A stretch of 19,970 nt of DNA. Origin: an uncultured Ruminococcus sp. (GTDB lineage Bacteria > Bacillota > Clostridia > Oscillospirales > Ruminococcaceae). The notes below the pieces were generated by a model. The model was not told the DNA's origin, did not search any database, and saw only the letters and a program-made list of their open reading frames with translations. The DNA lies in NCBI GenBank assembly GCA_937926145.1, contig CALANW010000132.1, positions 1-19,970 on the forward strand, written 5' to 3'. This document shows positions 8,066 to 15,485 of the stretch, in pieces. The translations under genes were made by a program, and so were the position numbers. Each line of letters begins with the position of its first letter. Position 1 is the first letter of the stretch.

Positions 8066-8128
8066 GCATAATATGTCAGTCTTTTTGTATTTTAAATCAT
8101 TGAAAAATAATACGGTATCTGCTATAAT
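8066..8128 (+). promoter_or_regulatory. Activator-dependent promoter of the GH43 gene
   Basis: A half-site GCATAATATGTCAGTC lies at 8066-8081 (13/16 to the best form). A degenerate second half-site ending TAAATCATTG falls at the expected 8087-8102. Then come -35 TTGAAA (8100-8105), a 17-bp spacer and a perfect TATAAT (8123-8128). The spacing matches the GH51 and SBP1 promoters base for base, which makes GH43 a separate transcription unit of the same regulon. Confidence 0.72.
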
Positions 8129-8201
8129 TATGATACAAAAGCGAAATACATACTAAAATCATACAGCAGAAAATTACAGTATTAAAAAGGAGAGCAATAT
8201 T

Positions 8202-9824
8202 ATGAAAAAACAAGCCTTTAATCCGTTTTTGCCACTTAATGAATATATCCCTGACGGCGAACCCCATGTATTCGGCGACAGAGTTTATCACTACGGTTCC
8301 CATGACAGAGAGGGCGGCTGGACATTTTGTATGGACGATTATGTTGTATATTCCGCTCCCATTGACGATCTTGCTGACTGGCGCTGCGAGGGAGTGTCAT
8401 ACCGTGCGGAGCAGGATCCCGACTATTCCGAGTATAAATATATGTATGCCCCCGATGTTGTCTGCGGAAATGACGGAAGATATTATTTATACTACTGTAT
8501 GGCAGGAGAATATGGCTATGGCGGTTACAGCCGTCCTATCAGCGTTGCTGTAAGCGACAAGCCCGCAGGACCTTTTGAGTATCTCGGACACGTTAAATAT
8601 CCCGACGGTTCGGTGATGATGAAATATGTCTGCTTTGACCCTGCGGTAATGAATGACAACGGCACTATCCGCCTTTATTACGGAACGCAGTATGATTATG
8701 AAGAACGTGATGATTTCGACACAAACCCCGAATATCTTGAAATTGAAACAGGTATGTTTGGAAAGACAAGGGAACAGATACTGGAATACCGCAAGCACCC
8801 CGAAAGCTGTCCGAGCGGCGATCCAAACGATAAAGACAGCATAAACGGTGCTGTTATGACAGTTCTTGAAGATGATATGCTGACCGTAAAGGAAGCTCCT
8901 CATCATATCATTCCCTACAAGGTCAAGGGCACAAGCTTTGAAGCCCACCCGTTTTTTGAGGGTTCTTCCATGCGAAAGGTCGGAGATACATATTACTTTA
9001 TCTATTCCTCATGGCAGAACCACGAGCTTTGCTATGCAACAAGCAAATATCCGGACAGGGATTTTGTTTTCCGCGGTACTGTTGTGTCAAACGGAGATGT
9101 GGGATACAACGGCAGAACAGTAAAGGAAAAGACAAATATGACGGGCACTACCCACGGCAGCATTATTGAAATAAACGGTCAATGGTATGTGTTCTATCAT
9201 CGTCTTACACATAAATCGGATTACTCCAGGCAAGCTTGTGCAGAAAAGATCAGCATTGATAAAGACGGTTCTATTAAGCAAGTCGAAGTCACAAGCTGCG
9301 GACTTAACAGCGGCCCTCTTGAAGCAAAATCAGGCTGCCGTTATCCTGCCGTAATTGCCTGCAACCTCACAAACGGTCATATGCCCCACGGTTCAAACAG
9401 CGTTTATCAAACAGAATTTCCCAATGTTACAAACATCGGTGAGGACAGATTTATTGCCGAGATCGAGGACGGCACACTTATCGGATATAAGTATTTCAAC
9501 TTTGAAAATGTAAACACCGTTTCGGTAACAGCAAGGATAGAAGCCGCCGAAAACAAAGTCGTTTACAACGGTCCTATCAGAATCGATGAGCGCTGCGTTT
9601 CTGACGATAAGGACGAAGTTCGGACGGAAAAACACGCAGATACAGCTCCCGTGCTTGAAATATATCTTGAAGAAAATGGTGAAAAGGTCGGCGAAATAAG
9701 CATCGGAAATTCTGCGGAATGGACAGAATACAGATCTGATGTAAAAATCCCCGATGGAGTCCACGCTCTGTATTTTGTATATCACGGTTCGAAAAAAATA
9801 CAGCTCAAAGAAATTGCATTTTGA
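8202..9824 (+). CDS. GH43 family glycosidase with C-terminal carbohydrate-binding-like domain
   Basis: The 540-residue protein has no signal peptide. Residues ~5-380 form a GH43 five-bladed propeller. It starts NPFLPLNEYIPDGEPH, with D18 the likely general base, D146 in CFDPAV the likely pKa modulator and E253 in FFEGSSM the likely acid. YAPDVV and TTHGS are further family motifs. Residues ~390-540 look like a CBM6-type beta-sandwich (YFNFENVNTVSV, then WTEYRSDVKIPDGVHALYFVY). It is probably an exo-acting alpha-L-arabinofuranosidase or beta-xylosidase on imported oligosaccharides; the two activities cannot be separated by eye. AAGGAGAG lies 8-9 nt before ATG 8202. It has its own promoter and is closed by the terminator at 9911-9942. 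Confidence 0.9.
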   Translation: MKKQAFNPFLPLNEYIPDGEPHVFGDRVYHYGSHDREGGWTFCMDDYVVYSAPIDDLADWRCEGVSYRAEQDPDYSEYKYMYAPDVVCGNDGRYYLYYCMAGEYGYGGYSRPISVAVSDKPAGPFEYLGHVKYPDGSVMMKYVCFDPAVMNDNGTIRLYYGTQYDYEERDDFDTNPEYLEIETGMFGKTREQILEYRKHPESCPSGDPNDKDSINGAVMTVLEDDMLTVKEAPHHIIPYKVKGTSFEAHPFFEGSSMRKVGDTYYFIYSSWQNHELCYATSKYPDRDFVFRGTVVSNGDVGYNGRTVKEKTNMTGTTHGSIIEINGQWYVFYHRLTHKSDYSRQACAEKISIDKDGSIKQVEVTSCGLNSGPLEAKSGCRYPAVIACNLTNGHMPHGSNSVYQTEFPNVTNIGEDRFIAEIEDGTLIGYKYFNFENVNTVSVTARIEAAENKVVYNGPIRIDERCVSDDKDEVRTEKHADTAPVLEIYLEENGEKVGEISIGNSAEWTEYRSDVKIPDGVHALYFVYHGSKKIQLKEIAF

Positions 9825-9910
9825 ATTCAAATGCTCTGAATTATTGCATCAGACCTCACCATATTATACGGAATAACAGTAAATGCGATAAAACATAATT
9901 ATACTATACA

Positions 9911-9942
9911 AAAAGGGACTGCATCACGCAATCCCTTTTTTT
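9911..9942. terminator. Bidirectional rho-independent terminator
   Basis: AAAAGGGA-C-TGC pairs with GCA-A-TCCCTTTT around an ATCAC loop and is followed by a T-run on plus. On minus the leading A-run gives a T-run as well. It lies between the converging GH43 and GH16 genes and can end both. Confidence 0.8.
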
Positions 9943-9995
9943 GTTATCCCAAAGGCTTATTCATTTTTGGCTGTTCGCATATGTCACTTTTAACC

Positions 9996-10775
9996 TCACT
10001 CATCAAACGGAGTAAACGAGATTTTTTCATATTCTGCGGTAAGAGGCATATGACTGTCATCAAAGGCATTCAGCCAGCTGTCCACACCCGTTCCGCACCA
10101 GGCATTCATCATTATTTTGCCCGGAGTAACGGGTATATTTTCCGCTGCGGTATAGGCTTCCTTTCCGTCAACAAACCACACTATTTTATCCTTGTGCCAC
10201 TCAAAGGCATAATCGTGAAAATCCTCGGAAGCGTCAAAGCCCAGGTCATAAAGATACTCATGATTTCCCTTGCTGTCGGTGAAATAATTGAACTGCACCT
10301 TTGTTGTGTCCTTGCCAAGGATTTCAATGTCTATCTCGTCCCAGGGATTGTTGTCGGAAGGTCCTGTATAGGTGAAAAATGAGGAAACAACACCATCATT
10401 TTTTATAGCTTTCATTCTGACCTCGTATCTGCCGTAGCCGTAAAAATCCTTTGAACGGTATTCCGCACCCGAGTAAGGCACGCTGCCGTCCTTTTTGTCC
10501 TTGTCGATGATAAGCTGCATTCTTCCGTTTTCAAAGGTGCAGTTTTCCTTGCGCCATGTAACGTTGAACATATTTCCGTTGCACCAGCCATCGGCACACT
10601 CAAAAAGCGATGATGCACCCTTTGTCAGGTCAACATCTGAAATGCTCTCAGCTTCAGCGGAAACTGTCATTTTGGAAACATCAGGTACATTTTCATCGGA
10701 AGCACCGCAGGAACAGAATATTGCAGTGCAGGAGATCAATGCGGCGATAAAGCAAAGTATATTTTCCTTTTTCAT
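9996..10775 (-). CDS. GH16 beta-glucanase (licheninase/laminarinase-type) lipoprotein
   Basis: The 259-residue protein carries a lipoprotein-like signal (Cys21/Cys23 in the FCSCG region) and a GH16 jelly-roll with the retaining signature DEIDIE: nucleophile E147, D149, acid/base E151. Other family marks are YSGAEYRSKD (101-110), GRYEVRMKA and HDYAFEWHKDKIVWFVDG (188-205). It would cut beta-1,3 or mixed beta-1,3-1,4 glucans at the cell surface and supply oligosaccharides. The frame also starts two codons earlier at a TTG (10779-10781); ATG 10773-10775 is preferred, with AAAGGA about 10 nt upstream. It lies downstream of and on the same strand as the second AraC-type gene, with a TATAAT-containing gap between. 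The lack of the insertion seen in kappa-carrageenases and xyloglucanases fits lichenase-like enzymes. Confidence 0.92.
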   Translation of the reverse strand: MKKENILCFIAALISCTAIFCSCGASDENVPDVSKMTVSAEAESISDVDLTKGASSLFECADGWCNGNMFNVTWRKENCTFENGRMQLIIDKDKKDGSVPYSGAEYRSKDFYGYGRYEVRMKAIKNDGVVSSFFTYTGPSDNNPWDEIDIEILGKDTTKVQFNYFTDSKGNHEYLYDLGFDASEDFHDYAFEWHKDKIVWFVDGKEAYTAAENIPVTPGKIMMNAWCGTGVDSWLNAFDDSHMPLTAEYEKISFTPFDE

Positions 10776-10810
10776 ATTCAAAAAGTCCTTTCCGTAAGAT
10801 TTACAGCTAT

Positions 10811-10851
10811 ATTATACTTTCCTTACAGCCCAAAATATATCACAGCTTTGC
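10811..10851 (-). promoter_or_regulatory. Putative GH16 promoter with TGTGATAT operator
   Basis: On the minus strand a TATAAT (10816-10811) follows GGAAAG but lacks a good -35, suggesting activator dependence. Upstream is GCAAAGCTGTGATAT (10851-10837), which matches 13 of 15 bases to GCAAAAATGTGATAT at 11691-11705 upstream of SBP2. Each is followed by a second TGTRAGGAA box, 17 or 14 bp downstream. Confidence 0.45.
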
Positions 10852-10859
10852 GTATCATA

Positions 10860-11624
10860 TCATTTTTTTGCACTGTTTTGCTTTATATTTTCCCAGTTGT
10901 CACGGTAATATTTCTTTCTGAACTCGTTTGGGGTCATTCCCGTGTATTTTCTGAAAACACTGATAAAATGGCTGTGAGATGTAAATGCGAGATAATTACC
11001 GATGTCCGCAGGGGGATAATCGGAATATTTCAGCATATTCTGCGCCGTTTCAACTCTTTTCACGGCAATATATGTGCTAAGTGAAACTCCCACTTCTTTT
11101 TTGAAAAGCCGTGATATATATGAGGGGCTGAGGGAGACATATTCCGCAATTTCCGTCTCGTTTATCCTTGAATGCAGATGATCGTAAATATAGTCCATTG
11201 TCATTATGACCGGCTTGGAATACACATCTGCCGTGGCGAGCCTGTTCATCTGTCGGGTAAACTCAAGAACCGCTTCGCTGTGAAGAGAGTGGATATCCTT
11301 TTCAGTCATACATTTGTCCGCTTTCAGAATATACAGGTCGCTGAGAGTATAAGCCGTCTCCATTTCCATTCCGCCCTCAACGCAGAAACGGGTTATAAGC
11401 GCAACAGTCACCACAAAATGATATTTGAGATTTCTGAGCGGATCCTCCGAAAGCATTCCTGTGCCGCTGCTGCCAAGTGGGGTCATAAGCCGCTCAACAC
11501 CATCGGTATCACCTTTTTTTACGCAGTCGTAAAATTCAAATTCCTTTTCAAAGGGCGAATGTCTGAACTCATATTCTCTGTTCAGAAATGCTTTATAAGT
11601 AAGTTCCTTTTCCGTCTGTGACAT
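10860..11624 (-). CDS. AraC-family transcriptional regulator (second)
   Basis: A 254-residue protein with a mostly helical N-terminal ~140 residues rather than a cupin, and a C-terminal AraC double helix-turn-helix at about 145-238 (INETEIAEYVSLSPSYISRLFKKEVGVS, then IGNYLAFTSHSHFISVFRKYTGMTPNEFR). The N-terminal type resembles regulators that sense through a helical domain or a partner protein. It is divergent from SBP2 and upstream of GH16, so those two units are its likely targets. A TTGTAA / 17 bp / TATAAT promoter (11643-11671) precedes it, and GAGGTGG lies before ATG 11622-11624. It is only distantly related to the first AraC protein, so the two modules probably respond to different cues. 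Confidence 0.9.
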   Translation of the reverse strand: MSQTEKELTYKAFLNREYEFRHSPFEKEFEFYDCVKKGDTDGVERLMTPLGSSGTGMLSEDPLRNLKYHFVVTVALITRFCVEGGMEMETAYTLSDLYILKADKCMTEKDIHSLHSEAVLEFTRQMNRLATADVYSKPVIMTMDYIYDHLHSRINETEIAEYVSLSPSYISRLFKKEVGVSLSTYIAVKRVETAQNMLKYSDYPPADIGNYLAFTSHSHFISVFRKYTGMTPNEFRKKYYRDNWENIKQNSAKK

Positions 11625-11642
11625 TTTACCACCTCACATTTT

Positions 11643-11671
11643 ATTATACAGTACACCGCTGAAAATTACAA
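11643..11671 (-). promoter_or_regulatory. Promoter of second AraC-type gene
   Basis: On the minus strand TTGTAA (11671-11666), 17-bp spacer, perfect TATAAT (11648-11643), with the start codon about 20 nt downstream. Confidence 0.65.
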
Positions 11672-11690
11672 CAAGCTTCTGATAAAAAAA

Positions 11691-11742
11691 GCAAAAATGT
11701 GATATTTATTATGTGAGGAATATGTTTAAATTAAATTACAAT
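11691..11742 (+). promoter_or_regulatory. Putative SBP2 promoter/operator
   Basis: It contains GCAAAAATGTGATAT (11691-11705) and a second TGTGAGGAA box (11712-11720). Possible -10 boxes are TATGTT (11721-11726) and TACAAT (11737-11742); neither has a good -35. The motif is shared with the GH16 upstream region, consistent with one activator, probably the divergent AraC protein. Confidence 0.4.
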
Positions 11743-11777
11743 AAATCACGGCACAAACATAAAAGGAGTTGTTCATT

Positions 11778-13196
11778 ATGAAAAACGTAAAGAAGGCAAT
11801 GGCATTTATCTCTGCACTGACACTTATGGGAACATTCACAGCCTGCGGCAGAACTGACAGCGACACATCAACAACATCAGCCGAGACTTCCGTCACAACT
11901 GAGACAACCCCTGCAAAGGAGCTTGATGAAGAGGACAAGGCAGCGGTTGCGGAAATGGACACGGGAGATGATGAAAAGCTTGAAAACGGCACTGTAAAGT
12001 GGCTGTCCTTCTGGGACTTAAATCCTGCAAACGGCAAGCCAAAATCAGTTGAACTGGAGCTTTTCGAGACAAAGTACGGCGGAAAGATAGAATACATCCC
12101 AACTACATATGAAACTCGCTACAGCGACCTTTCCACTCTTGTCCTGGGCGGCACATCTCCCGACCTTTTCCCCGCCGCTGATCTTGACACTTTCCCCGGA
12201 AAGGCAATTGCGGGAATGTTTGAGCCCTTTGACGATTATCTTGATTTTGACAGCGACCTCTGGAGCGTCGGCGCAAAGAAGCTTTCAGATGAGCATACTC
12301 TTGGCGGCAAGCATTATGTTGCCGTGGTTTCAACAGATGCAGGCTGCGTATGTATTTATAATAAGAAAACTATCAGTGAAAACGGTCTGCCCGACCCTGC
12401 GGAGCTTCTTGCCGAGGGCAACTGGAACTGGGATACTTTCAAGGATATGTGCGTGGAATTCACCGATCCCGAAAACAAAAAGTACGGTTTTGACGGCTGG
12501 TGGTTTGAGATAAACCTCCTGCTTACAACAGGAAAGCCTGTTATTGATATGAAGGACGGCGTTATAACCAGCAACCTTATGAGCGCTGAAATGGAACGTG
12601 CTGAAAACTTTATGCTTGACATGAATAAGATGCAGCTCCCTCTTCCAAAGGCAGAGTACAACTGGGTAGAGCAGCCCCAGAGAATCGCAGAGGGTACCAC
12701 ACTTTTCTATCCCTGCGGTGTATGGGCACTTTATGAGGCTGATCTTTCCAAATTCGGCGAGCAGGGCGAGATAATGTTTGTTCCCATGCCCAAGGATCCA
12801 AAGGCTGACGAATACTATCTTCCCTCAGGTGTTGACGCTTATGCGCTTTGCAAAAATGCACCCAATCCCGAAGGAGCTGCGGCATTTATGAAGTGCAAGC
12901 TTATGGCTGTGGGCGATAAAAAGACCCAGGAAATTGCGGAAAAACAGTACAGAGAGGATTACGGCTGGACTGACGAAATGATAGATATGTGGCACACTAC
13001 AAAGGAGCTTACAAACGAAAATCCCGTTATCGACTTCTATGCTGGCACATCTTCTGATATTTATGACCTTGTTCACAATCCTATCAAGGACGCTTCTTAC
13101 AACGGCAAGGAGTGGTCAACAACACGTGATGAGATAAGCAGTGCCGTTCAGAATGAAATTGATGCACTTAATAAGGAAATTGAAGAAAACTTCTGA
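11778..13196 (+). CDS. ABC transporter sugar-binding lipoprotein (SBP2)
   Basis: A 472-residue solute-binding protein family 1 lipoprotein with lipobox TFTAC (Cys23), a Thr/Glu-rich linker and then KWLSFWDLNP at the start of the sugar-binding fold. It is paralogous to SBP1 over its whole length (for example TLVLGG-SPD-FPA-DLD-FPGK, WTDEMI, NPIKDASYNG), with an identical total length. The frame is open three codons further up from a TTG, but ATG 11778-11780 sits 9 nt after AAAAGGAG and begins the signal. It is followed by a stable hairpin and the CelC-like GH5 gene, probably as one operon. No permease is encoded nearby. Differences from SBP1 around the ligand cleft would be expected if it binds a different oligosaccharide. 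Confidence 0.92.
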   Translation: MKNVKKAMAFISALTLMGTFTACGRTDSDTSTTSAETSVTTETTPAKELDEEDKAAVAEMDTGDDEKLENGTVKWLSFWDLNPANGKPKSVELELFETKYGGKIEYIPTTYETRYSDLSTLVLGGTSPDLFPAADLDTFPGKAIAGMFEPFDDYLDFDSDLWSVGAKKLSDEHTLGGKHYVAVVSTDAGCVCIYNKKTISENGLPDPAELLAEGNWNWDTFKDMCVEFTDPENKKYGFDGWWFEINLLLTTGKPVIDMKDGVITSNLMSAEMERAENFMLDMNKMQLPLPKAEYNWVEQPQRIAEGTTLFYPCGVWALYEADLSKFGEQGEIMFVPMPKDPKADEYYLPSGVDAYALCKNAPNPEGAAAFMKCKLMAVGDKKTQEIAEKQYREDYGWTDEMIDMWHTTKELTNENPVIDFYAGTSSDIYDLVHNPIKDASYNGKEWSTTRDEISSAVQNEIDALNKEIEENF

Positions 13197-13208
13197 TTTT
13201 CAAATAAA

Positions 13209-13240
13209 TGCACGCATTCTTCATAAGAGGAATGCGTGCA
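13209..13240 (+). other. Perfect intercistronic hairpin between SBP2 and GH5
   Basis: TGCACGCATTC (13209-13219) pairs perfectly with GAATGCGTGCA (13230-13240) around a 10-nt loop. No T-run follows. Hairpins at this position after binding-protein genes often protect the upstream mRNA, giving more binding protein than enzyme; partial termination is the alternative. Confidence 0.65.
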
Positions 13241-13266
13241 AACCAATTGATGAAAGGAAATACCGT

Positions 13267-14223
13267 ATGACTGAATTTACAGGCTACAGAAAAGGCGTAA
13301 ACTTAGGCGGCTGGCTTTCCCAGTGCTGCCACACAAAAGAGCATTACGACAGCTTTATCACCGAGGACGACATCAAAGTGATATCGGGTTGGATGGTGGA
13401 TCACGTCCGTCTCCCTATTGACTACAATCTTCTTGAAGATGAGAACGGAAATTTTAAGGAAGATGGTTTCGGCTACATAGACAATGCTGTTAAGTGGGCT
13501 GAAAACAACGGACTGAACATCATAATCGACCTCCACAAGACCGCAGGATTTTCTTTTGACAAGGGTGAAAATGAGTCGGGATTTTTTGAAAGTCCCGCAT
13601 TGCAGGAGCGTTTTTATAAGCTTTGGGAGCATGTTGCGAAGCGTTATGCGGTAAGCGACGGAAGCATTGCTTTCGAGCTTTTGAATGAAGTTACCGAACA
13701 GAGCTATAAGGACATCTGGAACGGCATTATCAAAAACTGCATTGAACGTATTCGACGAATTGCCCCTGACACATATATCCTTGTGGGCGGCTACTGGCAG
13801 AACAGCCCCGATGCGGTGCCCGACCTTGAAGCTCCCTATGACAACAAGGTGATCTATAATTTCCATTGCTATGACCCGCTTATGTTCACTCACCAGGGTG
13901 CATATTGGGTGGAAAATATGAGCAAAGATTTCAGGCTGCCATTTGATAAAGCAGAACCACCCATTACACCCGAATATTTCATTGAAAGGTTCAGCAGAGC
14001 ATATGAAGCCGCAAAGAAAAACGGAACAGTTTTATACTGCGGAGAATACGGCGTTATCGACCTTGCCGAACCTGAGGACGCTCTCAAGTGGTTCAAGGCT
14101 ATAAATACAGCCTTTGACAGGCTGGGAATATCCCGTGCGGCATGGAGCTACAAGAAAATGGATTTTGGTATTTCCGACAGCCGTATGGATAATATAAGAA
14201 GCGAGATAATAAAATATTTGTAA
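13267..14223 (+). CDS. GH5 endo-beta-glucanase, CelC-like, cytoplasmic (second copy)
   Basis: A 318-residue single-domain GH5 barrel without a signal peptide, paralogous to the 5821-6831 gene and similar to C. thermocellum CelC. It shows GVNLGGWLSQC (10-20), HVRLPIDYN (46-54), acid/base E141 in ELLNE, NFHCYDPLMFTHQ (198-210), nucleophile E260 in YCGEYGVID and AAWSYKKMDFGI near the end. The frame is open 42 codons upstream into SBP2, but ATG 13267 follows GAAAGGAAA and matches the paralog's N-terminus. It probably works on oligosaccharides captured by SBP2. It is ended by the strong hairpin at 14274-14320. Confidence 0.93.
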   Translation: MTEFTGYRKGVNLGGWLSQCCHTKEHYDSFITEDDIKVISGWMVDHVRLPIDYNLLEDENGNFKEDGFGYIDNAVKWAENNGLNIIIDLHKTAGFSFDKGENESGFFESPALQERFYKLWEHVAKRYAVSDGSIAFELLNEVTEQSYKDIWNGIIKNCIERIRRIAPDTYILVGGYWQNSPDAVPDLEAPYDNKVIYNFHCYDPLMFTHQGAYWVENMSKDFRLPFDKAEPPITPEYFIERFSRAYEAAKKNGTVLYCGEYGVIDLAEPEDALKWFKAINTAFDRLGISRAAWSYKKMDFGISDSRMDNIRSEIIKYL

Positions 14224-14273
14224 GATCAATGCAGTCATTTCCTTTAACCGAGGCTAAATACTGCTTATCAATA

Positions 14274-14320
14274 AAAAGCACAAAGAGCATTACATTTTTC
14301 GTAACGCTCTTTGTGCTTTT
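14274..14320. terminator. Strong bidirectional terminator palindrome
   Basis: A perfect 15-bp inverted repeat (AAAAGCACAAAGAGC / GCTCTTTGTGCTTTT), plus an inner TTAC / GTAA pair, encloses a short T-rich loop. Flanking A- and T-runs make it functional both ways: for the rightward GH5 operon and the leftward Rhs island. Confidence 0.85.
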
Positions 14321-14369
14321 ATAACGTAAAATCGCCATTTTCCTACAAGCTCCTCTTGTTGTGTCGGGA

Positions 14370-14821
14370 TTTGCATTAGCATACAAATATTTATGCAACG
14401 AAACAGGATCATCAATCGAACCCTCATAGCTGTCCATAGTAATGAACCTACTCACAGAAGGATTCATATATCTCGCACGGAGATAGTAAAGTCCTGTTAC
14501 TGGATCAAACTGCTCGCCTGCAAAGAGGAAGTCATTCTTAGTGCTGCCATAGCTGCTTATAAGATTACCGAATGCGTCATAGACGTACTTGTCCGTAACA
14601 TTTCCGCTGTCGTCAGCCAACGCACGAACAGAACCGTGTCCGTCGTAAACATAGTACGACTTCTTTCCGTCACGTTCCTGAGAGATAAGCTCATCGCCAC
14701 GTGTATAGAAGCACTTCTCCGCATTGTCATAATCAAGCTCCGCAAGCACATAGGCAAGCGAACCGTTAATATCAAGCAGATACTTAGTGTATTCGCCCTC
14801 GGAAATCTTTGCAATACGGTT
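14370..14821 (-). pseudogene. Displaced fragment of an Rhs core-domain end
   Basis: About 150 codons reproduce the end of the Rhs core with roughly 90% similarity to 16590-17047: NRIAK, GDELISQERDGKKSYYVYDGHG, then DPVTGLYYLRARYMNPSVSRFITMDSYEGSIDDPVSLHKYLYANANP. Similarity stops sharply at both ends: at 14821 (stops upstream) and near 14370, where the frame runs into unrelated sequence instead of the DPSG linker and toxin. It has no start codon. Such orphan core ends are the usual scar or donor of C-terminal toxin exchange in rhs loci. Confidence 0.85.
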
Positions 14822-14894
14822 AACAAATATTACTTATTATCTATCCGTATTTATCTTTCCCTAAAAATTCGTTTTAGCATTACAAAATCAGGAA

Positions 14895-15428
14895 TTATTC
14901 TAAATGCAATATCTGGCAATCATTTTCCAATATGTTTACAAAAAAATCAGTATATTCTACAAATTGCTCCTTTACTAGCACAAATTCATCACTAAAAACG
15001 TTTTTTGCCTTGATATTAAATAATTCTTGAATCTCTCCATTGAAATAACAACCGCCAATAACGTTAACTTCTTTTTGAAGCCCCGACATATTGCACTTTA
15101 TACTAACTCTTATTTCGTTATTTTCCACCTCAAATTCAACATTCACAAAACCAACCACATCATCTTTATGAAAAAATTCAATCTGAGAAATACGATTATT
15201 AATTAAAGTTATTAACTTAATTGGATAACCCTGTTTATCATAATAATTTGTCGATATTTTATCAAACAAAGGAATATAAACATTTATTTTATTTATCTTA
15301 TTCTCTACAATATAATTGATATCATCAAGTTCTATGCATGATTCTTCAAAAAAATCATCCAATAGCATTTTCCTATTTGATAGTTTAATACTATCACTAA
15401 AAGTTTCTATATATACATACTCTTTCAT
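14895..15428 (-). CDS. Putative immunity protein for the Rhs C-terminal toxin
   Basis: A 177-residue soluble, acidic protein of no family I recognise, strand-rich by composition, with no signal or membrane segment. It starts at ATG 15426-15428 with AAGGAGAG about 9 nt upstream. The function is inferred from position: it begins 57 nt after the stop of the Rhs-Hint-toxin gene, on the same strand, in AT-rich sequence, where rhs loci keep the cognate immunity gene. It is unrelated by eye to the other three immunity-like genes of the island. Confidence 0.6.
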   Translation of the reverse strand: MKEYVYIETFSDSIKLSNRKMLLDDFFEESCIELDDINYIVENKINKINVYIPLFDKISTNYYDKQGYPIKLITLINNRISQIEFFHKDDVVGFVNVEFEVENNEIRVSIKCNMSGLQKEVNVIGGCYFNGEIQELFNIKAKNVFSDEFVLVKEQFVEYTDFFVNILENDCQILHLE

Positions 15429-15485
15429 ACTACAAGCTCTCCTTATATATGGCGAAGATTGTAATTAGCCTCCGCCATTACACTA

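Noticed and set aside
10776..10781. TTG start two codons upstream for the GH16 gene
   Set aside because: An ATG with a usable ribosome binding site begins a normal MKK-type lipoprotein signal just downstream; the TTG adds nothing.
14224..14369. Minus-strand open frame continuing from the Rhs fragment through the terminator into GH5
   Set aside because: It is read-through after the Rhs homology has ended; the sequence is the terminator palindrome and the antisense of the GH5 gene.
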